Notes: generated by a model from the letters alone, not told the origin. A stretch of DNA of 64,000 nt from Alphaproteobacteria bacterium MarineAlpha5_Bin12 (GCA_002937855.1 PTKS01000002.1:124001-188000), one strand, 5' to 3'. Numbered from the stretch's first letter, positions 19,086 through 28,448 are shown. Numbers and translations: made by a program.

Positions 19086-20420
19086 ATGAATATAAAAATA
19101 AATTATTTTTTTAAATTTATTATTTGTCTTAGCTTTTTTTATTCTTCTAATTCTTTTGCTGTTTCACCTAGCGATATTGAGAATGCAAATCCTGTAGGTC
19201 AAACGGTTGAATTCTGGGTTCAATATTCTGATGAAAGATTAGATGCTATGAAAGCTAGAGCTGAGAGATTTGAAAAAGAAACAGGTATAAAAGTAAATGT
19301 AACTTATAAAGGTCATTATGGCAAAGTTCAATCTGCAATGATGTCTGCAGCAGGTACAAAAGATATAGCAGACGTTGCAAGAGGATATGGAAATGCTGCT
19401 GCTGATATGTTCATAATTACTGCAGCTATTGATCAAACACTTTTAGCCAACAGTAAGAAATGGGGAGTAACTCAAGAAGATATTAATGATTGGGGAGCAA
19501 ATTGGACTGTAGGTTTTTCTCCTTATTTTGACGGTAATCCAAAATTATTACATGAAGCTGGAAAATCACTTGAACTTGTTTATTATAATAAAGATTGGTT
19601 AAATGAATTAGGATTAAGTGAACCCAAAACACCTAGCGAATTTGCAGAAGTTGCTTGCGCTGCGACTAATAGTGTCTTTAGTGGACGAACGGAAGAATCA
19701 CCAAGTATGGGATATGAAATAGATACGGATGCAAGTAATTTTGCAGCTTGGGTTTTTGCTCATGGAGGTGACGTTTTTGATTATAATAAAGGTCAATATA
19801 TATATAATAGCCCTAAGGCAATTGAAGCAATGGAATTTATTCAAGGAATGTCTAGTAAAGGTTGTGCTCAAGTTACAAGAGGTAAATATAGTGATCAACA
19901 ATATCTTGGCTCAGGATCAGTTATGTTTTCATTAGGCTCAACTTCAGGGATAACATATTATCAAAAAGCTATTGAGGGTGGATACAATGGAGCTTGGGAA
20001 GTTACTAGTGTACCCCATACAACACCAGAACCAGTTTTAAATTTATATGGTGGAGGTTTAATTATGGGTAATACTGGCGATGCTGATAGAATGGTAGCAG
20101 CATATCAGTGGATGAAATATATTTCAAACACAGAAAATTCTGCAGTATGGTCAACAGAAAGTGGTTATGGTTTTGTAAGGGCATCATCAGCAAATCATCC
20201 ATTGATTCAAGAAATGAGATCTGCTTTACCACAATATGACAGATCATTAGGTTTTATAAAATATGGTAAAGGTGAACCTTCAGTTCCAGGTTATTATTCT
20301 GTTAGAGGTGAAGTTGAAAAAGCTTATGCAGCTATAATTAATGGAGACGATATTAAATCAACTTTGAATGCATTAAATAAAGAAGCAAATGCAATTTTAG
20401 CTGATTCAATAGCTCAATAA
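19086..20420 (+). CDS. Extracellular carbohydrate-binding protein of an ABC transporter (family 1)
   Basis: 444 residues with a signal peptide (about 1-25, ending SNSFA). VEFWVQYSDERLDAMKARAERFEKETGI is the opening of a family 1 sugar-binding domain, and WMKYISNTENSAVWSTESGYGFVRASS near the end matches the closing region. The aromatic-rich pocket (several Trp and Tyr) suits a sugar or glycerol-phosphate type ligand, but the substrate is not readable. GAAAGGG precedes the ATG. The 96 bases between permease and binding protein contain no hairpin. A strong terminator follows. Confidence 0.88.
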   Translation: MNIKINYFFKFIICLSFFYSSNSFAVSPSDIENANPVGQTVEFWVQYSDERLDAMKARAERFEKETGIKVNVTYKGHYGKVQSAMMSAAGTKDIADVARGYGNAAADMFIITAAIDQTLLANSKKWGVTQEDINDWGANWTVGFSPYFDGNPKLLHEAGKSLELVYYNKDWLNELGLSEPKTPSEFAEVACAATNSVFSGRTEESPSMGYEIDTDASNFAAWVFAHGGDVFDYNKGQYIYNSPKAIEAMEFIQGMSSKGCAQVTRGKYSDQQYLGSGSVMFSLGSTSGITYYQKAIEGGYNGAWEVTSVPHTTPEPVLNLYGGGLIMGNTGDADRMVAAYQWMKYISNTENSAVWSTESGYGFVRASSANHPLIQEMRSALPQYDRSLGFIKYGKGEPSVPGYYSVRGEVEKAYAAIINGDDIKSTLNALNKEANAILADSIAQ

Positions 20421-20433
20421 TTAAAAATACAAA

Positions 20434-20468
20434 AAAGGGTGAAAAAATATATTTTTCACCCTTTATTT
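20434..20468 (+). terminator. Intrinsic terminator after the sugar-binding protein
   Basis: A perfect 13-base-pair stem (AAAGGGTGAAAAA with TTTTTCACCCTTT), a five-base ATATA loop and a T-rich tail. The AAA/TTT edges mean it could also work in the opposite direction. It ends only a few bases before the ATG of the phosphatase-like gene. Confidence 0.88.
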
Positions 20469-20472
20469 AAAT

Positions 20473-21051
20473 ATGATAATAGTAACTTCATTAAAAGATC
20501 ATTTAGATGTATGTGAAACAACACAACCTTCACATTTAATTTCAGTTATAGATCCAGGTTTTGAACCTCCGACTCCTAAAGGAATATTAAATCACTTAAG
20601 TTTAGGATTTGATGATATTATAAAAATCAGTCAAAATAATTTAATTCATAGAAATGAAAATTTATTAGAAAAAAACACTTTTACTAATCAAATTTTACCA
20701 AATAATGAGCATATTGGTAAAATAGTAAATTTTGTAGAAAGTTGGGATATGTCTAAACCAATTGTCATCCATTGTTGGTGTGGCGTGTCAAGATCAATGG
20801 CAGTTGCTACATTTATAATATGTAAAATTAATCCTTCTAACATTGATCAAAATATTAAATATATTAGATCATTAGCGCCGCACGCAAATCCAAATAAATT
20901 AATGTTATCTTTATTTGAAAAAGAACTTGGTATTGATGGAAAAATTATTGAAAGTTATAAAAAGTATCCATATACTAAAAAATATGATTGTTCTACAAAT
21001 TTTGCACCAATTACAATTTTTAACATTAATGAGATTAGTTTAACTTCATGA
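20473..21051 (+). CDS. Protein tyrosine phosphatase-superfamily protein
   Basis: 192 residues. The PTP loop is IHCWCGVSRSMA with nucleophile Cys101 and Arg107 (CX5R). The N-terminal part (LISVIDPGFEPPTP) resembles a group of small bacterial proteins annotated as tyrosine-specific phosphatases. Its substrate is unknown. It begins within a few bases of the preceding terminator and its end overlaps the apt start by four bases, making it the first gene of a purine-linked unit (apt, complex I subunit, ade). Confidence 0.8.
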   Translation: MIIVTSLKDHLDVCETTQPSHLISVIDPGFEPPTPKGILNHLSLGFDDIIKISQNNLIHRNENLLEKNTFTNQILPNNEHIGKIVNFVESWDMSKPIVIHCWCGVSRSMAVATFIICKINPSNIDQNIKYIRSLAPHANPNKLMLSLFEKELGIDGKIIESYKKYPYTKKYDCSTNFAPITIFNINEISLTS

Positions 21052-21572
21052 AAGAATATGTTAGGACTATCTTAGATTATCCAGTTAAAGGTATTAAATT
21101 TAGAGACATCACTACTCTTCTTCAAAATTCGACACATTTCAATAAAGTAATAAGCGAAATGACTGAACCTTGGAGAAATGAAAAAATTGACGCTATTTTA
21201 AGTATTGAATCAAGGGGATTTATAATGGCTGGGGCTATAGCATATAATTTAAAAACTGCATTTATACCATTAAGAAAACCAGATAAACTTCCAGGAGATA
21301 CTTTTAAGGTTACTTATACATTAGAATATGGCTCTACTGATATGCATATCCATAAAGATGCGTTAGATAATCATAAAAATTTATTAATTATTGATGATTT
21401 ATTAGCTACTGGTGGAACTGTTTTGGCCGCGATAGATTTAATCAAGAATTTTAATGATAAAAATATAATAGGTGCTGGTTTTATAATAGATTTACCTGAA
21501 CTTGGTGGAAGTAAAAAATTAAAAGATTTAAATATTAAAACAAATTTTCTTATGGAATTTGATGGTGTTTAA
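21048..21572 (+). CDS. apt: Adenine phosphoribosyltransferase
   Basis: 174 residues, normal size. It converts adenine and PRPP to AMP. YPVKGIKFRDIT (11-22) is the typical N-terminus, ESRGFIMAG (54-62) binds the base, and LLIIDDLLATGGT (112-124) is the PRPP motif. It is coupled to the phosphatase-like gene (ATGA overlap) and overlaps the next gene by 11 bases. With adenine deaminase two genes downstream, adenine can be salvaged to AMP or deaminated to hypoxanthine. Confidence 0.95.
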   Translation: MKEYVRTILDYPVKGIKFRDITTLLQNSTHFNKVISEMTEPWRNEKIDAILSIESRGFIMAGAIAYNLKTAFIPLRKPDKLPGDTFKVTYTLEYGSTDMHIHKDALDNHKNLLIIDDLLATGGTVLAAIDLIKNFNDKNIIGAGFIIDLPELGGSKKLKDLNIKTNFLMEFDGV

Positions 21573-21867
21573 AATTTATAAACCTTCTAAAACTTCTATG
21601 CAATCAGGAAGAGCAAAAACAAAAAAATGGATTGTAGAATTTGTTCCTGATGAAAATTTTGAAAAAGACCATTTAATGGGATGGAATATATCTAATAATA
21701 CAAAAGAACAAATTAAGCTTTTTTTTAATGATAAACAATCAGCAATAAATTGGGCCAACAAAAAAAATTATCAATTTGAAGTCATAGAAAATTCAGAAAG
21801 AAAAATTAAACCAAAAAATTATTCAGATAATTTTTCATATAAAAGAAAAGAACCTTGGACACATTAA
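21562..21867 (+). CDS. NADH dehydrogenase accessory subunit, NDUFS4-like (ETC complex I 18 kDa family)
   Basis: About 101 residues. The protein aligns by eye with the ETC_C1_NDUFS4 family: IYKPSKTSMQSGRAKTKKW, the GWN motif in HLMGWN, and SAINWANKKNYQFEV. This subunit is an alphaproteobacterial addition to complex I and stabilises the NADH module in mitochondria. The ATG at 21562 is used rather than the TTG one codon earlier. It overlaps apt by 11 bases and lies nine bases before ade, an unusual position for a respiratory subunit. Confidence 0.88.
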   Translation: MVFKIYKPSKTSMQSGRAKTKKWIVEFVPDENFEKDHLMGWNISNNTKEQIKLFFNDKQSAINWANKKNYQFEVIENSERKIKPKNYSDNFSYKRKEPWTH

Positions 21868-21876
21868 TACCTATAA

Positions 21877-23682
21877 ATGATTAATCGTTTCTCAGTAGAA
21901 CCATTATTTAAAACTAGCAGAACTTTATCAAATGTTGCTTCAGGAAAAATAAAACCAGATCAAATAATTTCCAATTCAAGATTATTATCAGTCTATAGTG
22001 AAAGACTTCTTAAGAATAAAGAAATTTGGATTTCAAATGGAAGAATTGCAGCAATTAATGATAATGGCAAGGGTAAACAAATTTTTAAAAATGTAAATAT
22101 TTATGATGCTCAAGATGGAATTTTAGCTCCTGGCCTAATTGATCCACATATGCACATCGAAAGTAGTATGATGACAGGATGCGCATATGCTGAACCTGCT
22201 TTATTAAATGGAACTACCACTATATTTTGTGATAGTCATGAAATAGGAAATGTATGTGATGTAAGTGGAATAGAATGGATGTTAAAAGATTGTAGGAAAT
22301 CTCCGTTATCTATTTTTCTCACCGTCCCCAGTACAATACCAGCAACAAATAAATATATTGAAACTGCGGGAGGGAGTTTAACTTACTCTAAAATTGCAAA
22401 AATATTCGATAAATGGCCTGAAGCTCTAGCACTGGGAGAAAAAATGGATTTTGTATCAGTTTGTCAAGGTGATAAAAATAGCCATAAAATTATTTCTGAA
22501 TCCTTAAAAAGAAACAAACCAATATCAGGGCATATTTTTGGAAGAAGTTTTGTTGCCGCATATGCAGCCAGTGGCATAACTGACACTCATGAATCAGAAG
22601 AAAAAAATTTTACATCTGATTTACTTGATTCTGGTTTATGGATTTTTTTAAGAGGGGGCAATCCTCAGACACCTTGGCATAGTCTTCCAGAAGCAATTAA
22701 AGTTATTACTGAAATGAATGTAAGCAATAAAAGGATTTGTGTTTGCACAGATGATAGAGATGCTGATGATTTATTTAATTTTGGTTTAGATTGGGTAACT
22801 AGACAAGCAATAAGAAAAAAAATTTCTCCTTATTCTGCTTGGAGTATGGGCTCATTACATCCTGCTGAAAGATATAATATAGATCAAAATTATGGCGCTC
22901 TTGGAGGAGGCAGAAGAGCAGATATTGTTTTATTAAATGACAAATATGAAGTTCAAAATACTTGGCTAGGAGGTAATCTAGTAGTAAAAAATAAAAAAAT
23001 AACAAATATTTTAGATAAACAACTTGAATATAATAGATATAAATATCCAAGAAAAGCATATAAAACTATTAAAGTTAAATCAGTACGAAGTCTTTTGCCA
23101 AAAATTCCACAAACTCCTGTTTCAATTAATCTAATAAAAACCGAATTACCAGGAATAGTAACAAAACAAGAAAAACTGTTTATTAAACAAAAATTTAATG
23201 ATTGGTCCAAATTTATAAAAAAATATAGCTTAACACATTTAACAGTTATTGAAAGGCATGGTAAAACAAATAATATTTCATATGGATTAATTAAAAATTT
23301 CAATTTAAAATCTGGAGCAGTTGGAAGCAGTGTAGGACATGATGCTCACAATATAATCATTGCAGGAACAAATGAAAAAGATATGAAAATAGTTCTGAAA
23401 GAAATTATTAAATCTCAAGGATGTATTATAATTGTAGATAACAAAAAAATAATATCCAAAGTTGACTTACCAATTGCTGGATTATTATCTGATAAAAGAG
23501 CAAACATTGTTGCTAAAGAAACAAAATATTTTAAAAAAAAGTGGAAACAATATAAATGCTCAATTCCTTATATGGGATTTAACCTGATACCTCTATCTGT
23601 AATACCTGAATTTAGACTTACAAATAAAGGTCTAATTGATGTAAATACAATGAAAATTATTCCACTATTTGAGTATAACTAA
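21877..23682 (+). CDS. ade: Adenine deaminase
   Basis: 601 residues, the length of bacterial amidohydrolase-type adenine deaminase. Metal ligands are visible in GLIDPHMHIESSMM (near residues 87-100), and the family-specific CDSHEIGNVCDVSGIEWM follows. Later GHIFGRS, CTDDRDADDLF and GRRADIVLLND complete the barrel, and the C-terminal domain includes GAVGSSVGHDAHNII. It converts adenine to hypoxanthine plus ammonia. It shares a transcription unit with apt. Confidence 0.94.
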   Translation: MINRFSVEPLFKTSRTLSNVASGKIKPDQIISNSRLLSVYSERLLKNKEIWISNGRIAAINDNGKGKQIFKNVNIYDAQDGILAPGLIDPHMHIESSMMTGCAYAEPALLNGTTTIFCDSHEIGNVCDVSGIEWMLKDCRKSPLSIFLTVPSTIPATNKYIETAGGSLTYSKIAKIFDKWPEALALGEKMDFVSVCQGDKNSHKIISESLKRNKPISGHIFGRSFVAAYAASGITDTHESEEKNFTSDLLDSGLWIFLRGGNPQTPWHSLPEAIKVITEMNVSNKRICVCTDDRDADDLFNFGLDWVTRQAIRKKISPYSAWSMGSLHPAERYNIDQNYGALGGGRRADIVLLNDKYEVQNTWLGGNLVVKNKKITNILDKQLEYNRYKYPRKAYKTIKVKSVRSLLPKIPQTPVSINLIKTELPGIVTKQEKLFIKQKFNDWSKFIKKYSLTHLTVIERHGKTNNISYGLIKNFNLKSGAVGSSVGHDAHNIIIAGTNEKDMKIVLKEIIKSQGCIIIVDNKKIISKVDLPIAGLLSDKRANIVAKETKYFKKKWKQYKCSIPYMGFNLIPLSVIPEFRLTNKGLIDVNTMKIIPLFEYN

Positions 23683-23737
23683 TTCAAAAATCTAGTATTT
23701 ATATTGATTTTTTGTTATTAATTCTTTGTTTTATATT

Positions 23738-23813
23738 CCGCCCTTAGCTCAGTGGATAGAGCATCGGTTTTCTAAACCGAGGGTCCCAAGTTCGAGTCTT
23801 GGAGGGCGGGCCA
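23738..23813 (+). tRNA. tRNA-Arg (anticodon TCT)
   Basis: The acceptor stem CCGCCCT pairs with AGGGCGG. The anticodon stem TCGGT/ACCGA encloses loop TTTCTAA with anticodon TCT. The T arm is CCAAG-TTCGAGT-CTTGG, and CCA is encoded at 23811-23813. It reads AGA, the dominant arginine codon of most genes here. Confidence 0.96.
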
Positions 23814-23863
23814 ATTTCACCTTGTAATAATTATTTAATCAATTAATTATAATAAATTAATTA

Positions 23864-24694
23864 ATGTCGCGTAAAATATTAATGGTTGATGGTTATGATT
23901 ATGATGGCTGGAAGAGCCTTCATGATGCTAAATGTATTGATGCATTTGAACATTATTCAAAAACTTTAAAAAATATAGATAATGAATTAAATGTAATAAC
24001 GATTCATCCTGGAAAAAAAGATGATTTTCTTCCAACGGGTATATCTCTAGAGGATTTTGATGGAATAGTTTGGACAGGTAGTAGTTTAAATATTTATGAC
24101 TTAACTCCTCCAATTACTAAACAAATTGAATTAGCCAAAGAGACACTTAAGTGTAAAACAAAAATTTTTGGAAGTTGTTGGGGTATGCAAGTATATGTAG
24201 TAGCTGCTGGAGGATCTGTAAAAAAATCACCTAATGGTAGAGAAATGATTTTTGCAAGAGATATTTCTTTAAATGAAAATGGAAAAAATCACCCAATGTA
24301 TATAAATAAAAAATCAAAATTTGATGCTTTTTGTTCCCATTTAGATGAAATAGAAACTATACCCAATGAATCTCTTCATTTATCAAGTAATAATCATAGT
24401 AAAATTCAAGCTTTGTCATTTAAAAAAGGAAATGCAACCTTTTGGGGTACGCAATACCATCCTGAATTTAATTTTAATATTATGTCAAGAATATTAGTTG
24501 CTAGAAAATCAATGCTTATAAATGAAAATATTTTTAAAGATCAAGATGATGCGGATAAAACTATAAACTCAATGGAAAATATTTTTAAAAAAGATATTTT
24601 TGATAACTATCTTGAAATTGGTGATGATATATTAGACTCTAATATTAGAAATAAAGAATTACATAATTGGTTGAATTTTATTGAAAAAAATTAA
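23864..24694 (+). CDS. Class I glutamine amidotransferase-like protein
   Basis: 276 residues. The GATase1 triad is present: Cys105 in FGSCWGMQ, and His199 and Glu201 in QYHPEF. GIVWTGSSLNIYDLTPP (67-83) is the oxyanion region. It is a stand-alone amidotransferase of the GuaA/PuuD-hydrolase-like superfamily without a fused synthetase. Similar genes are annotated as gamma-glutamyl hydrolases or GMP synthase-like proteins. The substrate is unknown. It begins 50 bases after tRNA-Arg and is followed by a cupin-like gene 20 bases on. Confidence 0.82.
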   Translation: MSRKILMVDGYDYDGWKSLHDAKCIDAFEHYSKTLKNIDNELNVITIHPGKKDDFLPTGISLEDFDGIVWTGSSLNIYDLTPPITKQIELAKETLKCKTKIFGSCWGMQVYVVAAGGSVKKSPNGREMIFARDISLNENGKNHPMYINKKSKFDAFCSHLDEIETIPNESLHLSSNNHSKIQALSFKKGNATFWGTQYHPEFNFNIMSRILVARKSMLINENIFKDQDDADKTINSMENIFKKDIFDNYLEIGDDILDSNIRNKELHNWLNFIEKN

Positions 24695-24714
24695 ATTGAA
24701 ATTAATACTGATTT

Positions 24715-25143
24715 ATGTTTTTAAAATTTCTTGAAAAAATAGGTCGTAAAAAAACTGTATTAGATCGAGGTCCTTCTCATCCACAATTTAACAATGCCAA
24801 ACCATGGATGGAGCGATATTATTTACTTTTTAGAAAAAGACCAAGCTGGTTTCCTTTTAATATAATAATTCATAAAATGCTTGATAATGATCATGGTGAA
24901 GGTGTTCATAACCATACTTGTCCATACATAACTATAATTATTAAAGGGGGGTATTGGGAAACAACAATACATGGTAAATTTTGGAGGCCACCAGGATATA
25001 TTGGCTTTAGATCAGCTGATCACTTACATAGAGTAGATCTTAAACCAAATACAGATACAATGTCAATTTTTATACCAGGACCTTTTGGATTAAGAAAAAA
25101 TAAAAGAGCTGATTATAAAACAACTTTTAAAAACAAAAACTAA
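24715..25143 (+). CDS. Cupin-like small protein
   Basis: 142 residues. The HNH group at 65-67 and the HLH group at 103-105 lie about 38 residues apart in a beta-rich, aromatic sequence (GGYWETTIHGKFWRPPGYIGFRSADHLH), which is the spacing of the two metal-binding motifs of a cupin barrel. I do not recognise a defined family, and no substrate can be proposed. It lies downstream of the amidotransferase on the same strand and convergent with tauE. Confidence 0.65.
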   Translation: MFLKFLEKIGRKKTVLDRGPSHPQFNNAKPWMERYYLLFRKRPSWFPFNIIIHKMLDNDHGEGVHNHTCPYITIIIKGGYWETTIHGKFWRPPGYIGFRSADHLHRVDLKPNTDTMSIFIPGPFGLRKNKRADYKTTFKNKN

Positions 25144-25165
25144 AAAATTAATTTAAGATTATATT

Positions 25166-25903
25166 TTAAAAAATTCCATCATAAATAAGTTTAATTCCAC
25201 CTATTGCTAAGAAAAAATAAATCAGATTATAAAAAATTTTTTCAGATATCTTTTTATGTAAATAATACCCTACAATTATACCTATAGGAGCTAAAGGTAA
25301 TAAAATTAAAGATATCATCATATATTCTAATTGAAGTTGACCTAGATAATAATAGGGAATTAATTTCACAGCATTGATTATTGCAAAAGCTAAAGTAAAT
25401 GTTGCTACATATATTGTTTTGTCTAATTTTTGAGGTAGTAAATAAAAGTTTAATGGCGGTCCTCCTGCGTGAATTAAAAAACTTGTATATCCTGCTACAG
25501 TAGACCAAAAAATACCCTTGTTCTTCGTTGGTTTTTTAAAAAAACCTTCTTTTTGTATTATTGTAAATAATATAAATAATATTGCAATTGAGCCTATAAT
25601 TATCCTCACTCCATTATCTGAAATATATGAAAAAGTAATAGAGCCAATTAATATTCCTATTATAGATGGAGGAATTATTATTTTAACAATTTCTATTTTC
25701 CATTTTTTCCAATAAAAAAATAATGCCGTTACATCCATTACTATAAGTATGGGGAGCATTATACCCGCTGCAATAATTGGACTAATTGCCATAGACATCA
25801 ATGGAACAGCTAATATTGCTATGGGTCCAGCAAAACCTCCTTTAGATAGTCCAAATAAAATAACTGCAGGTATAGCGGTAATGTAAAAATACAAATCAAA
25901 CAT
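25166..25903 (-). CDS. TauE/SafE-family sulfite/organosulfur exporter-like permease
   Basis: 245 residues with seven to eight membrane segments. GLSKGGFAGPIAILAVPLMS near the N-terminus and AGYTSFLIHAGGPPLNFYLLP in the middle are the two internal-repeat motifs of the TauE/SafE family. These proteins export sulfite or sulfur-containing acids, or import small anions. It lies four bases after hisI, in one unit with metC, so a role in sulfur metabolism is plausible. Confidence 0.85.
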   Translation of the reverse strand: MFDLYFYITAIPAVILFGLSKGGFAGPIAILAVPLMSMAISPIIAAGIMLPILIVMDVTALFFYWKKWKIEIVKIIIPPSIIGILIGSITFSYISDNGVRIIIGSIAILFILFTIIQKEGFFKKPTKNKGIFWSTVAGYTSFLIHAGGPPLNFYLLPQKLDKTIYVATFTLAFAIINAVKLIPYYYLGQLQLEYMMISLILLPLAPIGIIVGYYLHKKISEKIFYNLIYFFLAIGGIKLIYDGIF

Positions 25904-25907
25904 AAAT

Positions 25908-26225
25908 TTATATTTTGTTATGAAAACAAGAATTTTTACCAGTATGACAGGCAGGACCTTTTGAATTTACATTTATAATGATGGTATCGTTATCACAATC
26001 AATTTTAATATTTTTTACTTCTTGTATATTTCCTGAAGTTTCACCTTTTTTCCATAATTTTTTTCTTGATCTTGACCAAAAACATGTTTTCTTAGTTTTA
26101 ATTGTTTCTTCCAATGACTCTTTATTCATCCAAGCAAGCATTAAAACTTCTTTGGTATCAAATTGTTGAATAATTACAGGGATCAATCCTTCAGAATTGA
26201 ATTTTATTTTTTCAAGATTGTTCAT
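25908..26225 (-). CDS. hisI: Phosphoribosyl-AMP cyclohydrolase
   Basis: 105 residues, third step of histidine synthesis. [12 protein letters not shown], the [18 protein letters not shown] block (48-65), DCDND (76-80) binding Mg2+, and the zinc cysteines Cys77, Cys93 and Cys100 are all present. The true start is the ATG at 26225, whose ATGA overlaps the stop of metC; the longer frame upstream would run deep into metC. The gene is isolated from any other his gene in this window. Confidence 0.95.
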   Translation of the reverse strand: MNNLEKIKFNSEGLIPVIIQQFDTKEVLMLAWMNKESLEETIKTKKTCFWSRSRKKLWKKGETSGNIQEVKNIKIDCDNDTIIINVNSKGPACHTGKNSCFHNKI

Positions 26226-27376
26226 TTGAGAGCTTTTAAAGCATTCTCCATATCTAATATTAAATCTTTTATGTCTTCTAGTCCACAATGAATTCTGATT
26301 ATAGAACCTTTATATTTATTTATTTTTCTTTCTTCAAGACTAGGAAAAGTAACTAGACTTTCATAACTACCCCAACTGTATCCTAATTCAAAAATTTTCA
26401 GTTTATTAAAAAATTTTTTTAATTGTATTTTTGAATATTTTTTTTTCATTTCTATGCCAAATAAACCACTACTTCCTTTGAAATCTCTTTTCCAAATTTT
26501 ATGATTATGATGAGTTTTAATTGCGGGGTGCAATACTTTCGAGACAAGTTTGTGATTATTTAAATATCTTGCAAGAATTAATGCATTTTTTTGTGATTCT
26601 TCTATTCTCAACATCATTGTTCTTAAACCTCTAATTGATAAATATAATTCATCAGAACCACTATTTATTCCATAACCTTTGGCTGTTGATCTAATTTGAT
26701 TGGAATATTTTTTATTTGAAGCAATTAAACCTAATAAAATATCTGCATGACCATTAATATATTTAGTCGCAGCTTCTATGACTATATCAACCCCAAGTTT
26801 AAAAGGATTGCAATATATAAATGAAGCCCAACTATTATCAGCAATAGTAATAATATTATTTTTTTTAGCAATTTTAACAATTTCTGGAATATCCTGTATA
26901 TCAAATGTTGCAGTCCCTGGAGATTCAATAAAGATTAATTTAGTATTTTTTCTTATTAATTTTTGTAAATTTTTTGGAGGTAACTCAGGATCATAATAAT
27001 CTACAGAGATATTAAAATTTACTAAATGTTTATTTATAAATTCTCTAGTTGGTGAATATAAAGAATCTGTAACTAAAATATGATCATTACTTTTTAGTAA
27101 TGCAAGAAAAGTTACTGAAATTGATGAAAGGCCAGAAGATACTGACACAACTGATTCACAATTATATAATTTTTTAATAGATTCTTCTAAATTGTCACTT
27201 AGAGGCGTTGAATTCAATCCATACAAACTTTCATTATTTTTATCAGAAATATCTTTTAAATATTTATCAAAACTATCAAAAATTATTGTAGATCCTTTAT
27301 AAATTGGAGTATTAACAAATCCTTTTTGTTTTTTAGAATTTCTACCAAATCTATTTAATTTTGTTTTTATTCTCAT
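26222..27376 (-). CDS. metC: Cystathionine beta-lyase
   Basis: 384 residues of the Cys/Met metabolism PLP family. [16 protein letters not shown] and [16 protein letters not shown] at the N-terminus, Asp180 in IADNSWAS, and the PLP lysine Lys205 in [12 protein letters not shown] are visible. The [22 protein letters not shown] segment is typical of MetC of alphaproteobacteria rather than of MetB or MetZ. It cleaves cystathionine to homocysteine in methionine synthesis. It is first in a metC-hisI-tauE unit and divergent from a second aapJ with 61 bases between. Confidence 0.88.
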   Translation of the reverse strand: MRIKTKLNRFGRNSKKQKGFVNTPIYKGSTIIFDSFDKYLKDISDKNNESLYGLNSTPLSDNLEESIKKLYNCESVVSVSSGLSSISVTFLALLKSNDHILVTDSLYSPTREFINKHLVNFNISVDYYDPELPPKNLQKLIRKNTKLIFIESPGTATFDIQDIPEIVKIAKKNNIITIADNSWASFIYCNPFKLGVDIVIEAATKYINGHADILLGLIASNKKYSNQIRSTAKGYGINSGSDELYLSIRGLRTMMLRIEESQKNALILARYLNNHKLVSKVLHPAIKTHHNHKIWKRDFKGSSGLFGIEMKKKYSKIQLKKFFNKLKIFELGYSWGSYESLVTFPSLEERKINKYKGSIIRIHCGLEDIKDLILDMENALKALK

Positions 27377-27437
27377 TCTTTATGAAATATACTATATTTT
27401 AATATACTTTAGTTTATTATTAAATTAAAAATTAAAT

Positions 27438-28448
27438 ATGAAAATAAATACTAAAATCATATTGATTTTCATTTATTTCTTATCTTTTCCTATAAATGCT
27501 GGAACTTTAGATACAGTTAAAGATAGAGGCTACTTAAATTGTGGAGTCGCAGAAAATTTTCCAGGATTTGCTTCACTTGATGATGAAGGGAACTGGAGAG
27601 GTTTTGATATTGATTTTTGTAAAGCTATTTCGTTAGCAATATTTAATGATTCGAAAAAAGTAAATTTTGTACCTACTAGTTCAAGATCACGTTTTCCTCT
27701 CTTAGCATTAGGCGAAATAGATGTCTTAATTAGGAATACAACATGGAGCTATAGCAGGGACGTTAATTTAGAATTTGAATTTACAGGAATCAATTTTTAT
27801 GATGGCCAAGGATTCATGGTTCCAACTTCATTTAAAATAAATAATATTAGTGAACTTGATAATTCAACTATTTGCGTTGTATCTGGATCTAGTATTGAAT
27901 TAAACATTAAGTATTATTTTGAAAAAAATAATCTTGAATTTAAAACAGTACTAGCTGACACATTTGATGAATCTATGAATTTATACTTAAATAATAATTG
28001 CGACGTTTTATCTGGAGACTTGTCAGTTTTATCATCTTCAAGAATAGAAATAGGTGATTCCAACAGTCATTCAATATTAGAAAATCTTATTTCAAAAGAG
28101 CCACTCGGACCTTTAGTAAGACATAATGATAGTAGTTGGGCTGATCTTATTAGATGGACATTAAATGTATTGGTAATAGCTGAAGAAAAATCAATTAACG
28201 CTGATAATATTGATGAAATGTTAAATTCTCCTGATCCTGAGGTATTAAGATTATTAGGGGAAATTGGAAACTACGGAGATATGATGGAATTGGATAATAA
28301 ATGGGCATACAATGTAATAAAAGAATTGGGTAATTATTCTTCAATTTATGAGAAAAATATTGGGGCAAATACAATTTTTGGAACTAAAAGGGGTTTAAAT
28401 AATCTTTGGACAAATGGAGGGTTACTATATTCTCCTCCTTTTAAATAA
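27438..28448 (+). CDS. Amino acid ABC transporter substrate-binding protein, AapJ paralogue
   Basis: 336 residues with a signal peptide (about 1-20). LDTVKDRGYLNCGVAENFPGF, GFDIDFCKAISLAIFND, RNTTWSYSRD and the C-terminal GLNNLWTNGGLLYSPPFK mirror those of the nearby aapJ (30381-31412). The two are clearly paralogues but this one is more diverged, uses mostly AGA/AGG arginine codons and has no strong ribosome binding site. It directly precedes aapP, so it is likely the receptor for a second substrate range using the same transporter. Confidence 0.88.
   Translation: MKINTKIILIFIYFLSFPINAGTLDTVKDRGYLNCGVAENFPGFASLDDEGNWRGFDIDFCKAISLAIFNDSKKVNFVPTSSRSRFPLLALGEIDVLIRNTTWSYSRDVNLEFEFTGINFYDGQGFMVPTSFKINNISELDNSTICVVSGSSIELNIKYYFEKNNLEFKTVLADTFDESMNLYLNNNCDVLSGDLSVLSSSRIEIGDSNSHSILENLISKEPLGPLVRHNDSSWADLIRWTLNVLVIAEEKSINADNIDEMLNSPDPEVLRLLGEIGNYGDMMELDNKWAYNVIKELGNYSSIYEKNIGANTIFGTKRGLNNLWTNGGLLYSPPFK

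Noticed and set aside
22799..23303. Minus-strand open frames inside adenine deaminase
   Set aside because: They are shadows of a well-conserved gene and show no recognisable protein features.
25908..26288. Longer hisI frame starting at 26288
   Set aside because: It would extend 63 bases into metC; the ATG at 26225 gives the normal N-terminus and a usual ATGA overlap.
27377..27437. Operator-like AT repeats between metC and the aapJ paralogue
   Set aside because: Short runs such as ATATACTATATTTTAATATACT are expected by chance in DNA this AT-rich, and there is no second copy to compare.
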